Positions 18,482 through 27,475 of a stretch of DNA of 64,000 nt are shown here, in pieces (positions within the stretch are counted from its first letter, which is position 1; each line of letters begins with the position of its first letter). The DNA comes from JAPOUP01 sp965201085. Its GTDB lineage: Bacteria > Pseudomonadota > Alphaproteobacteria > Rhodobacterales > Rhodobacteraceae. The position numbers and the translations under genes are program-made. The notes below the pieces were generated by a model, which saw nothing but the letters and a program-made list of their open reading frames with translations, had not been told where the DNA came from and did no database searches. The stretch spans positions 682,001 to 746,000 of the forward strand of contig CBDAVS010000025.1 of assembly GCA_965201085.1 (NCBI GenBank). The letters are read 5' to 3'.

Positions 18482-19687
18482 ATGGCTGACCCATCGCGTC
18501 TCCGCATCGGCAGCAGTGTCGGGAATCTCCCTGAAGTCGTTTCGTGGGTCGAAACCTTCTGTAAAGCCCATCCATCGGCCTCGGCTTTCGAACAAAAGCT
18601 GCAGCTGGTGGTTGAAGAGCTGTTGATGAACACGATCATGCACGGCTCCGGCAAGGATGGCGACACCGCGTCGATCTGGCTTTCGCTGTACCCGCAGCCG
18701 GAAGGCGTAGCGCTCATCATCGAAGATGACGGGACGCCATTCGACCCGCTGACCTACGAAGTTCTCCCGGATACCAATGCCCCGCTTGACGACAGGCCGA
18801 TCGGTGGTCTTGGTGTGATGCTCGTACGGGAAATGACGGACGGGGCGTCCTACAGCCATTGTCACGGATTGAACCGAATCGCTCTCGTATTCGGTCCAGG
18901 TCCACTACCCAAGGCTCCGCAGGACGACGGCGATACAGGGACCGAAACCAGGCCTCCGATACGACCCCGTGGTCTGACGTTGCGTATTCTCGCAATCCTG
19001 CTGTTCATTCCCGCCGCTGGCCTTGTCGCGGCCGGTGCGCTGAATTACCTCAAATTCGATCGGATCCTGACCGAAGCCGCCGCCGCCCGCTACGACCCGG
19101 TGCTACGCGAGCTTGCACGCGCGATCAGCGACAGCCTGGGCGAGGGACTTACACTCGCATCCACGAAAACCACTGAAAATCTGATCCAGCGCTCCAGCAC
19201 CCAGTTCGAAGGGGCGTTCGATCTGATCGTTCGCGATGTGAATGGCCTGGAACTGTTCAGCACTTTTGAGGAGAGCGGTGGCGAAAATGTGGGGACCTTC
19301 ACCCAACCTCCCCCACCAGATGAAATTCATCACGATTTCAGCGTTTCTGACCGCTTTGTGGGTCAGATTTCGGTTATGCAGCATGGAGAACCCGTGGGCG
19401 TGCTGTCACTTTCCCACGACGCCACCAAGGCCCGTACGGCGATGCCGGATCTTGTGAGGCAGATCAGGCGCGCCGGCGTTATCGCGATGATACCAGCGCT
19501 TCCGTTGTTGATCCTTGCCACTTTGATCATGCTCGGCCGAATCGAAGGACGGATGCACCGTCGGAAGCTCGCTGTTGAGCGTGCCGCGCGGCTTAACAGC
19601 CCTGATCCCGGAACGTCCGATACGCTCGTTCAGGCCATATGGCGGATATCCTCCTGGCCAACGAAAGCGTCGAACGGGTCCACATGA
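18482..19687 (+). CDS. RsbW-like HATPase fused to a C-terminal membrane sensor
   Basis: 401 aa. Residues ~10-135 form a GHKL ATPase/anti-sigma-type domain: N-box VVEELLMNTIMHG (43-55), G1 EDDGTPFDP (81-89), G2 GGLGVMLVREM (108-118). A membrane helix (166-187) leads to a ~140-residue periplasmic region and a second helix (332-352), then a basic linker. The catalytic part precedes the sensor, the reverse of normal sensor kinases. It presumably phosphorylates the STAS protein. The 3' end overlaps the next gene by 49 bp. After residue ~385 the frame gives an unnatural IWRISSWPTKASNGST tail, whereas the next frame continues smoothly, so the two ORFs may once have been one protein. Confidence 0.8.
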   Translation: MADPSRLRIGSSVGNLPEVVSWVETFCKAHPSASAFEQKLQLVVEELLMNTIMHGSGKDGDTASIWLSLYPQPEGVALIIEDDGTPFDPLTYEVLPDTNAPLDDRPIGGLGVMLVREMTDGASYSHCHGLNRIALVFGPGPLPKAPQDDGDTGTETRPPIRPRGLTLRILAILLFIPAAGLVAAGALNYLKFDRILTEAAAARYDPVLRELARAISDSLGEGLTLASTKTTENLIQRSSTQFEGAFDLIVRDVNGLELFSTFEESGGENVGTFTQPPPPDEIHHDFSVSDRFVGQISVMQHGEPVGVLSLSHDATKARTAMPDLVRQIRRAGVIAMIPALPLLILATLIMLGRIEGRMHRRKLAVERAARLNSPDPGTSDTLVQAIWRISSWPTKASNGST

Positions 19688-21825
19688 TGGCTGGTCCACG
19701 CACCGCACTTCTTCTGACACTGCTCGTGCTCATGGTTCTGCCTTTTCTGCTGTTCGGGTATTTTTCGGTCAGGATATTCGAAACCAGACTTCTACCTGAG
19801 GTCGAGGCGCAGACGATCACCGCAGCGGCGGGTGTGCAACGGCGAATCGACCATGCCACAACGGTATTCGGTGGTCTGCATACCTTGCGCGCCGTCGAGC
19901 CGGTACTCGACAATGCCCGGTCTTCCGCTCCCGGGATGAGCTTCCTCGCCATCACGGATCCGGAGGGGACGATCAGGCACATCTCAGCCGATGATTCCGA
20001 AGCGGTCCGAAAGGCGCTGGCTTCAGATTCCACATCCGTATTCTCTGATTTTTCCGACCAATTCTCGTCGCGCATATATGAAATCGTTGGCATTCCGCTG
20101 TCGAGTCCGGTCACGGTCGCCAGTCAGCGTGGCGGGGATCTGCTCATCACGAGCCTTCCCATCGGCGGCGGCGAGGGATCCATCGGAACCCTTTATGCGG
20201 GATTTGACCTCGGAATGCTTCAGGCTTTGAAGCAGGATATCTGGATCGATACGGCCGTGGTCGTTCTCGCGATAATCCTACTGGCGGTGGAGCTTCTCGT
20301 CCTCGTGTTCACCGTGCATATACTACGTCCGGCCTGGATTGTTGAATTCCTGACCTCCCGGCTTATGGTCCGGGATTTCCGTTTTTCAGTGCGCGCGCGC
20401 AGCAGCGAAGTGGCAAAGTACCTGATCGGACATATCGACCGGGTCACAAAGCTTGCGGTTTCGGAATCGGGAAAGCAATTCGGGATGAGGCTGCCCGAAA
20501 AGGGGCGCGTCCGTCGACTGCGCGTACCCGCCCTTTCCCATATCCGTCTGCCCTTGTTCCTGTTCTTCGTCTCGGAGGCGATGCTCCGCCCCATCCTACC
20601 GCAGTTTTTGGGTCAGTTCGCGCCACCGGATAGCGACCCGGATTTCAGGGTCGGCCTCGTCATGGCGGGATTCATGGCCGCGTCCCTCGTAACCGTGCTC
20701 ATCGGTTCCATGCTCAGCGAACGGTCCGGGCCGCGCCCGATTTTCCTGTACGGAACCTTATTTGCGGGCGCCGGCATGGCGGGCCACATCGTCGCGGACA
20801 GTTTCGTCACCATACTTCTGGCCCGAACGCTGACCGGATTCGGTTATGGTCTGGTCTATGCGGCCGCCCAGGTCCATATCGCGAAGCACGCCGATCCTCG
20901 ACGACGCAGTACCGGCTTCTCGCTTTTTCTCGCGGTTGTCGTGGCGGCCGAGATCAGCGGCCCCGCGATCGGCGGCATTCTGGCTGACCGGATTGGCGTA
21001 TCGTTGGTCCTGTCCGGGGCGGTTCTATCGATAGCGATCTCCGCCGTCGCCTGTTTTCTCATGATCTCCAGGTTTCCACCGGACCTTACCGATCCTGCGG
21101 CAACGCCGAAAAGCGAGGCGTTATCCAGTTCCACTGACTACCACGACGCCGTATCGCAATGGGCGCGCGGTCAGATGGCGGTTGTGAGGGATATATTCAG
21201 CAACGCTCGGTTCTTTACCATGATCGCCTGTTTCGCCATTCCGGCGAAGGCGCTGCTGACGGGCGGATTGTTCCTACTGATGCCGTTGACCGCTCTCTCC
21301 ATCGGTAGTGCGGCGGAAAGCGCCCGGGTTCTTATGGGATACGGCATCGCGATCCTGGTGCTTGCCCCGTTGCTTTCGCCGCTGGCGGACCGTTGGCAGG
21401 GCTTTGGCGCCTGGGTCGCGGTGGGTGGCATGATCGCCGGAGCAAGTTTCGCGATCCCCAATGCGATGAACGTTTTCGTAGGGGAAGGACTGATGGCGCT
21501 GTTCGTGGCGACGCTGCTGTTTGGAGTGGGTCAGACGCTATCCATTCCGTCACAGATCAGTTTCCTTATGCGTGTTGCCGAGATGGAGGTCAAATTCGAA
21601 GGGTCGGGAACCGTGCTTGGGGTGTTTCGGTTCATGGAACGGCTTGGATCGCTGGCGGGACCGTTGGTGGCGGGTGGCCTGCTGCTCGCATTTCCGCCGG
21701 ACGTCGCCTTGATGTGGATGGGTTTAGGGGCTCTGCTGATGTCCGCCGCCGGTCTAAGCTGGTTTCTGGCCTTCGGGGACCGGAACGAAGAGGATGTGAT
21801 TGGTGGCCTGCTTATCAAAACGTGA
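19639..21825 (+). CDS. Sensor-domain/MFS transporter fusion
   Basis: 728 aa. N-terminal linker (MADILLANESVERVHMM), helix ~22-42, periplasmic Cache-like region ~45-198 (SFLAITDPEGTIRHIS and GGGEGSIGTLYAGFDLG are PAS/Cache-like strands), and a second helix ~200-228. A cytoplasmic linker follows, then a ~12-helix major facilitator domain from ~298. MFS signatures include the loop GSMLSERSGPRPIFLYG and GYGLVYAAAQVHIAKHADPRRR. It is unusual for an MFS carrier to carry its own extracytoplasmic sensor. It sits between kinase and phosphatase genes of a partner-switch operon, suggesting signal reception coupled to transport. Substrate unknown. The start overlaps the upstream ORF by 49 bp. Confidence 0.8.
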   Translation: MADILLANESVERVHMMAGPRTALLLTLLVLMVLPFLLFGYFSVRIFETRLLPEVEAQTITAAAGVQRRIDHATTVFGGLHTLRAVEPVLDNARSSAPGMSFLAITDPEGTIRHISADDSEAVRKALASDSTSVFSDFSDQFSSRIYEIVGIPLSSPVTVASQRGGDLLITSLPIGGGEGSIGTLYAGFDLGMLQALKQDIWIDTAVVVLAIILLAVELLVLVFTVHILRPAWIVEFLTSRLMVRDFRFSVRARSSEVAKYLIGHIDRVTKLAVSESGKQFGMRLPEKGRVRRLRVPALSHIRLPLFLFFVSEAMLRPILPQFLGQFAPPDSDPDFRVGLVMAGFMAASLVTVLIGSMLSERSGPRPIFLYGTLFAGAGMAGHIVADSFVTILLARTLTGFGYGLVYAAAQVHIAKHADPRRRSTGFSLFLAVVVAAEISGPAIGGILADRIGVSLVLSGAVLSIAISAVACFLMISRFPPDLTDPAATPKSEALSSSTDYHDAVSQWARGQMAVVRDIFSNARFFTMIACFAIPAKALLTGGLFLLMPLTALSIGSAAESARVLMGYGIAILVLAPLLSPLADRWQGFGAWVAVGGMIAGASFAIPNAMNVFVGEGLMALFVATLLFGVGQTLSIPSQISFLMRVAEMEVKFEGSGTVLGVFRFMERLGSLAGPLVAGGLLLAFPPDVALMWMGLGALLMSAAGLSWFLAFGDRNEEDVIGGLLIKT

Positions 21826-22831
21826 ACTGCTGAAAGGATCGCTGTGCACCGTGCTGGTCACTGGATCGGGGTGGCCGGCCGCTTCGCGGGAACCCAAATC
21901 CGTGTTCATGGTTCTTTGGCGTGGAGAGACGGAAGTCGAGGAAGGCTTCAGGGCACATTTCGCCGAAGCCGGTCTACCTTTGGACATCACGGTACGGTCA
22001 CTCGACAGAGACAGGGACCGGCTTCCGGAGATTCTAGCGGAGATCGAAAGCGCCGATCCGGATCTGGTCTACACATGGGGCACATCGGTGACCCTGGGCG
22101 TTGCCGGACGCGACCCGAAACTGGCGGAAGGTGCCGACGACTTTCCACCGAAGGTCATGGATCGCCCGATCGTGTTCACCATGGTTTCCCAGCCCGTGAA
22201 ATCACGGATCATTCCCGCATTCGGAACGACGGGCCGAAACCTGACCGGCGTCAGCCACATCGTGCCGCTTGAGACGCAGTTTCGAGCGATGCAGGCCTAT
22301 ATGCCCATTGACCGGATCGGGGTGATATACACCCCCACCGAATCGAATTCAGTGCTGGCCGTCGAACAGTTGATCAGTTTGGGTCGCCGCCTGAATATCC
22401 GAATCGATGATTTTCCGGTTCTGCTCGACGCGAACGGCCATCCGGATCCGGAAGCGCTACCCGGAATTGTCGAAGAGGTCGTGGCGCTTGGTCCTCAGTT
22501 TCTCTATCTCGGGCCCGACAGCTTCATAGGTCAGTACGCACGTGAGATAACGGCGCTCGCCAACGCCAGTCGCCTGCCGTCATTCGCTTCGACGGAGGTC
22601 ATGCTGGCGTCATCCGATGCGCTCTTCGGGCTTGTCTCGCCATATGAACAGGTGGGGCGGTTCACGGCGACGAAGGTTGAGCGAATTCTGTTCAAAAACG
22701 AAGCCCCCGAGACCGTTCCCGTTGAGGTGCTTCCGGAATTTTCCTATCAGATCCGGGCGGATATCGCCCGAAAACTTAAAATCTATCCCAGCCTTTCCCT
22801 TCTCGACTATGCGGAGGTCATCGACCAGTGA
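21803..22831 (+). CDS. ABC-type substrate-binding protein (PF04392-like), orphan
   Basis: 342 aa. N-terminal export signal (KRELLKGSLCTVLVTGSGWPAAS), then a two-lobed periplasmic-binding fold of the YP/tryptophan-type ABC_sub_bind family: DPDLVYTWGTSVTLGVAG, RPIVFTMVSQPVKSRII, GRNLTGVSHIVPLETQ, IGVIYTPTESNSV and ASTEVMLASSDALFGL. GTG 21803 is preferred, with AGAGG at 21789-21793; a TTG at 21800 is the alternative. It overlaps the MFS gene by 23 bp. No ABC permease or ATPase lies in the operon, so it more likely presents a ligand to the membrane sensors than feeds an ABC importer. Confidence 0.82.
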   Translation: MACLSKRELLKGSLCTVLVTGSGWPAASREPKSVFMVLWRGETEVEEGFRAHFAEAGLPLDITVRSLDRDRDRLPEILAEIESADPDLVYTWGTSVTLGVAGRDPKLAEGADDFPPKVMDRPIVFTMVSQPVKSRIIPAFGTTGRNLTGVSHIVPLETQFRAMQAYMPIDRIGVIYTPTESNSVLAVEQLISLGRRLNIRIDDFPVLLDANGHPDPEALPGIVEEVVALGPQFLYLGPDSFIGQYAREITALANASRLPSFASTEVMLASSDALFGLVSPYEQVGRFTATKVERILFKNEAPETVPVEVLPEFSYQIRADIARKLKIYPSLSLLDYAEVIDQ

Positions 22832-23583
22832 CGGCAACGTCGCCCAGACGGGACCGGTCCAGCTTCCAGCGTACCGCCCGCGCGGTCGTTGACCGGTGTG
22901 TACGAACAGATTCCGATGGCGTTACTCTGAGGCTTGCGGGCGAAGCCGATTTGCCCGCGATGTGCGCGATGAACGCAAGCGCGATAGCGGAGCAGAGACG
23001 GGATGGACTTTTCATGCCGATGCCGGAGAGTTTCCTCGCGGAGATTATCCGGAACGGCATTGTCCTGATTCTGGAGCGCGACGGAAAACTGCTTGGATAC
23101 AGCGTCGCGACTCCGGTGAACCGCGAACGGCCCGCGTTCATTACAGGGGTTGACCCCTCCGAAACGGGTCTTCTATTCGGAACGGCGATCAGTCCGATAC
23201 TGCGCGGTCAGGGTAGACAGTCCCAATTAATCCGGCTCCGCCAGAGGATTTTCGAGGAGGCGGGCTTCATTTCGGTACAATCCACGGTTTCACCATTCAA
23301 TACGTCGTCACTGTGCAACCTGATAAGTTCCGGTTTCCAGGTATTGGAGCTCAGGAACCTTCTTGACGGACACCCCCGATTCCTGCTCCAGAACGAATTG
23401 CGGCGATCGGAACAACCGTCCGGCCCCTCACGCGTGGCGGCGCTGCCTGAAATGGGTGATCTTTCGGAACATAGGAAGCTGTTGGCGGACGGCTTCATCG
23501 CGAACGGAATCAGAAGGGGCGATCCCAGCGTCATGCTCTACACTAAAAGGCAGGACCAGCATTCCCAGAGGCTGGACTCATGA
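22828..23583 (+). CDS. GNAT-like N-acetyltransferase domain protein
   Basis: 251 aa. A GNAT core is visible: VTLRLAGEADLPAMCAMN at the N-terminal strand, then ERDGKLLGYSVATPVN, and the acetyl-CoA loop region AISPILRGQGRQSQLI (R/Q-x-x-G-x-G/A pattern), then a beta-bulge strand (ISVQSTVSPFNTSSLCNLIS). GTG start overlaps the previous stop by 4 bp (GTGA), and its own stop overlaps the phosphatase start by 4 bp. Conserved co-translation suggests a role inside this signalling module, perhaps modifying a component; the target is unknown. Confidence 0.7.
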   Translation: MTATSPRRDRSSFQRTARAVVDRCVRTDSDGVTLRLAGEADLPAMCAMNASAIAEQRRDGLFMPMPESFLAEIIRNGIVLILERDGKLLGYSVATPVNRERPAFITGVDPSETGLLFGTAISPILRGQGRQSQLIRLRQRIFEEAGFISVQSTVSPFNTSSLCNLISSGFQVLELRNLLDGHPRFLLQNELRRSEQPSGPSRVAALPEMGDLSEHRKLLADGFIANGIRRGDPSVMLYTKRQDQHSQRLDS

Positions 23584-25454
23584 CCCAAAGCTCCGGCCCG
23601 AATAAACCCAGTCTCAGGCGCAGTGTCGCTTTGACGGCGGTCGCCGCCCTTCTGGCGATTTCGGCGATACTCGTCGCTTATTCAGAAATCCGAGGCGCCT
23701 CACTTATCCGCCGCCACATCGAGGCATCGATCAATGTGCAGGCGGATCTCGTTCACACAATGCTTGATCTGTACAATGAGCGTTTCAGCACGCTTGCCCG
23801 ACAGATCGCGGCGGACCCGGAAGTGGATACCGCGCTTATGGAGGACTCCGTCTCGTCCAACCTGGAGGAAGCGCTCAGGATTATAAGGGACGGACGTTCG
23901 GAACGTCCCGCGCTTATTATGGTATCGTCAACAGGTAACGTCATCGCAAGCGCCGCTGACGCTGCCTTTGCCCTTGGCCCGGAGATTCTCGGGCAACCGG
24001 TTCAACGCGCTCAAACCCGACTTTTGGTCGACGGCAACAATTCACCTATGCTCGTACATGGTGCCCCGGTACGGAGGGGCGATCGTGTCGTCGGTTCGAT
24101 ATGGGTCACATTGCCGGTTTCCGCAGGTATCGAAAATTTTTTTCCGAGACTTGCCGGTCTCGCATATCTCGATGCGGATGGTGCGTCACGGACTCTGTAT
24201 GGTATCATGGCCGACATCGGCTCAATTGTGGCAGCGGGTGACCTAAGGGCGCGGAGCACGATACTTTCCGACAATGAAGGTCGGCGGCTCGATGCAACCG
24301 TTCTTCCGCTTCAATACGGAAGAGCCGAGACAATCGGCGGATTGATCCTTTTAAGGGACGTGTCGGATACGCTCCGGCGCGAAGAGCTTCTGACAGTGCT
24401 TGCTTTCACGTCGGTGGTGTCGATCATTCTTCTATCGCTAGGCGTTCTCCTGCAGAAGCTAAGGGTCGGGTTCCGACCTCTCGGCGCCGTCGTGCAGCTT
24501 CTTGGAGCCATGTCCGGCGGCGTGGGCAAAACGCCGGAGAACGGGCCCGGCGAACTGTCCGGACTTTCGAATGGGTTTCAGGCCGAAGCGGTACCCGACA
24601 TGAAGTCGGGTCGGGAAATCGCCACCCTGCTTCGTGCGGTTGACAGCTTTCGCGCGAGCCTTGATGCCCATAACACACTGATCGCGGTCACGGAACAGCT
24701 TGAAAACGCAAGACGCATCCAGCAGTCGCTACTTCCCGCCTCGTTCAAACTGCATCCCAGTCTGGATATTTTCGGTCAAATGCGTCCCGCTTTGGATGTC
24801 GCGGGAGATTTCTTCGACACGTTCGTACTCGGCGACGGACGGATCGCGATCCTGATCGCCGACGTTTCCGGAAAAGGGATAGCGCCCGCTCTGTTCGCGG
24901 CTCAGGCCAGCGCGTTGCTCAGGGCCCAGTGCCATCAGTCCACCCTGCCGGCGAAGGTGATTCAATCGGCGAATTCCGCTCTCTGCGAGCGCAATCCGGA
25001 AGATATGTTCCTGACGGCGATACTTGCAGTGGTCACGCCCGCGACGGGAGTGGTTAACTTTGTGAATGCCGGACATTGTCCGCCGATGATCGCGGACGAG
25101 GAAGGGCAGATCCGTCTGGTGTCTACCCCACCGGACATGGTCCTCGGCGTCCTTCCGGATCTGGAATGGTCACCGCATCGTCTTGTCCTGGCGCCGGGGG
25201 AGCGAATTCTGTTCTACAGCGACGGATTCGACGAAGCGCAGACCGTGGACGGCAGTCTACTTGGAACCGACGGAGTCATGAAAATATTCAAGGATGCCTG
25301 CGCCAAAGGCAAGAGCGTTACAAGCCGATTCCTCTGCAAACTGATGCTCGATGAGATCGACAGCTTCGCAGCCGGCGCTCCCCAGGCGGATGATATCTCG
25401 CTCCTCGTGATACATCGCCCGAAAACAAAAAAAGGTAAGCGACGCCCCGGCTGA
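23580..25454 (+). CDS. Membrane-bound SpoIIE/RsbU-type PP2C phosphatase
   Basis: 624 aa. Helix ~15-36, periplasmic sensor to ~265 (ALIMVSSTGNVIASAADAAF is Cache/PAS-like), second helix ~270-293, a cytoplasmic linker, and a SpoIIE phosphatase domain from ~373. Metal-binding acidic motifs are present: DVAGDFFDTF, ILIADVSGKGIAPALFAA, and the late QADDISLLVIH. The region ENARRIQQSLLP just before the domain is the classical RsbU/SpoIIE lead-in. It would dephosphorylate the STAS protein in response to a periplasmic signal, opposing the RsbW-like kinase. ATG overlaps the acetyltransferase stop (ATGA). Confidence 0.9.
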   Translation: MTQSSGPNKPSLRRSVALTAVAALLAISAILVAYSEIRGASLIRRHIEASINVQADLVHTMLDLYNERFSTLARQIAADPEVDTALMEDSVSSNLEEALRIIRDGRSERPALIMVSSTGNVIASAADAAFALGPEILGQPVQRAQTRLLVDGNNSPMLVHGAPVRRGDRVVGSIWVTLPVSAGIENFFPRLAGLAYLDADGASRTLYGIMADIGSIVAAGDLRARSTILSDNEGRRLDATVLPLQYGRAETIGGLILLRDVSDTLRREELLTVLAFTSVVSIILLSLGVLLQKLRVGFRPLGAVVQLLGAMSGGVGKTPENGPGELSGLSNGFQAEAVPDMKSGREIATLLRAVDSFRASLDAHNTLIAVTEQLENARRIQQSLLPASFKLHPSLDIFGQMRPALDVAGDFFDTFVLGDGRIAILIADVSGKGIAPALFAAQASALLRAQCHQSTLPAKVIQSANSALCERNPEDMFLTAILAVVTPATGVVNFVNAGHCPPMIADEEGQIRLVSTPPDMVLGVLPDLEWSPHRLVLAPGERILFYSDGFDEAQTVDGSLLGTDGVMKIFKDACAKGKSVTSRFLCKLMLDEIDSFAAGAPQADDISLLVIHRPKTKKGKRRPG

Positions 25455-25607
25455 TCGATGACGGTATTGTCAGACCCTGAACGAATGGAGACGAATGTTC
25501 CTACCAAGTACCGGATTCCCTGTTTGATATCGCTTGATTTTGCGATCGATCCGGGCTTTGATGGAATTGTCGTCGCTATCCATGAACCTAGCTAGTCTGG
25601 AGATGCT

Positions 25608-26261
25608 GTGCTTACTTTTGCCGAAGAAATCATGCTTCTGCTTCTTGAGGACAAAAGCGGGAGATTCATTTACGTTCCCGAACATTCAGCGAGTTGCGTG
25701 CTCTCCGGTGCCGTCCTTATGGATCTTGCCCTTTTGGGAAAGATCGACACGGACCTCAGGAAGCTGACGGTGATTGACCCCAGCGAGACTGGCGACGATC
25801 TGCTTGACCCGACGCTTAAACGGCTTGCCGAGGCGGATGAGGAACGCAACGCCCGTTATTGGGTCGAACATTGCCAAAGGGATTCGGTGGCTATACGACA
25901 GCGGGCCCTTGACCGGCTCTGCGAGGCGGGGATTCTGAAACACGAAGAGAACCGTTTCCTTTGGGTGTTCAGTTCCCGGCGTTATCCAGTTCGCGATGGC
26001 AAGGCCGAGCGGGAGGTCAAGCTGCGCATCATGTCGATCCTGTTCAGCGACGAAATCCCCGATCCACGTGACATCGCGATCATCGGTCTCGTGGATACCT
26101 GTGGGATATTCAGACATCTACTGTCCCGGGGCGAGCACAATCGGGTTAAGGACAGGATTGACCAGATCCGGAACATGGACCTTATCGGGCAGGCGGTAAC
26201 CGCCGCGGTCAGGGAGATCGAACTGCAGCTTGCGCAGGCGATGGCCGTCGCTCCCATGTAG
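25608..26261 (+). CDS. GPP34 (GOLPH3/Vps74-like) family protein
   Basis: 217 aa. The N-terminal pattern LTFAEEIMLLLLEDKSGRFI followed by VLSGAVLMDLALLGKID matches bacterial GPP34 proteins, homologues of the eukaryotic PI4P-binding Golgi protein GOLPH3. The middle and C-terminal helical parts also fit (DRLCEAGILKHEENRFLWVF and the DPRDIAIIGLVDTCGIF segment). GTG start at 25608 with GGAG at 25599-25602. It lies 153 bp after the phosphatase gene on the same strand and may be the last operon member or an independent gene. Function in bacteria is not established; membrane association is likely. Confidence 0.8.
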   Translation: MLTFAEEIMLLLLEDKSGRFIYVPEHSASCVLSGAVLMDLALLGKIDTDLRKLTVIDPSETGDDLLDPTLKRLAEADEERNARYWVEHCQRDSVAIRQRALDRLCEAGILKHEENRFLWVFSSRRYPVRDGKAEREVKLRIMSILFSDEIPDPRDIAIIGLVDTCGIFRHLLSRGEHNRVKDRIDQIRNMDLIGQAVTAAVREIELQLAQAMAVAPM

Positions 26262-26534
26262 CGATCAAACCTACCTGGACGGTTAGGTATCGATGTCGTG
26301 TTCCCCCAACGACATGAATGCCGATGATATTCGGTTTTCTGACCTGAATGTAGCGCCGTAGTCTCAGCGCGACCCTTCCGGTTCGAGCCGACGAGAACGG
26401 ATTCGTCAGCCATGTTCGCCTGAAGGACCTTGATCCCGTAGGCCAACGATACAATTCACCACACAATCGGGCCTTGCGTTCGGAATCGGTACCGGAACTG
26501 TTCCCCTTGAAAAAGGACCTACAGGATTCTGCTG

Positions 26535-27295
26535 AGCGACGGTGTTACCGTTGAGGACATACTGGAACCCCATCTGGAGGCGACAGCTCGGATCGTTCAC
26601 GCTGGACGCCGACTTCCGGCGCAGGCCGGACAGGGACGGAATCCGCCAGGTCTACGGCTGGCCGACGAACTGCCGGATGCCTGCCCGGACGCGAAGGTTG
26701 TGAACTTCTGCGACCGCGAGGGCGATTCCCGGGAGCTTCTCTCGGAGGCGAATCGAACCGGTGCCGCGCTCCTGGTTCGTGCCGGCCACTCGACGAAGCG
26801 GTGCGTGGCGCTGCCCGATAGCGGCGAGAGGCGCATGTGGGCGCATGTCGCGAAACCGGAACCGATCGGCTGCAGGGGAGTCATCGTGTTCGAATCGGCC
26901 GGCCGAACGCCCGTGTCGGCACGCTGGCGCTGCGTTGCGCGGAACTGGAACTCATCGCGCCGAGGGATGCCACCGACCGGCCGCCGCTGCGCGTGACGGT
27001 GGTCGCTGCCATCGAGGAAAACCCACCGGTGGTCGTCGCGGAAACAGATGGAGCGCTGTGTTGGATGCTTCTGTCAAACGAGGGGTGCGATGGGCCACAG
27101 ACGGCGGAGACGGTATGAACTCCGCTGGAAAACCGAGTACTTTTTCCGGGTGCTGACGATCGGGACGCGTATCGAGAGCCGCAGACCCGGTACAGCCGAC
27201 AACCTGCGAAAGTGCTTCGCCTTCGACGCGGTGACCGCATACCGCATCCGGGGTCTGAAGCTGCCCGTCCGGGAGCGAAGCGATGACATTGACTA
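26535..27295 (+). pseudogene. IS4/Tn5-type transposase remnant
   Basis: Pieces of a Tn5/IS50-like transposase are spread over three frames: VVNFCDREGDSRELLSEA and GAALLVRAGHSTKRCVAL near 26700-26810, LRCAELELIAPRDATDRPPL near 26920-26990, CWMLLSNEG near 27060, and YELRWKTEYFFRVLTIGTRIE, then DNLRKCFAFDAVTAYRI to 27290. Order and spacing match the C-terminal two thirds of the family. At least three frameshifts make it non-functional. Codon 4 of the YELRWK-type YREK region is still recognisable. I found no clear terminal repeats. It separates the signalling operon from the ligase/Liv cluster. Confidence 0.7.
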
Positions 27296-27475
27296 AGGCT
27301 CAGGTGTCGTTGACATAGGCGGGTATGGTTTCCGGTTCGCAGCGAGCGGTTCTGTCAGGGACGGTACCGACCGTCGGTCGCGCAACCATGATTGGCCGGT
27401 TGACCCGAGAGAGGCAAACTGTTCAATTGCGGCGGCAACCTGAACACGCTGTGTCCGACAATCAAGGAGGAGGAC

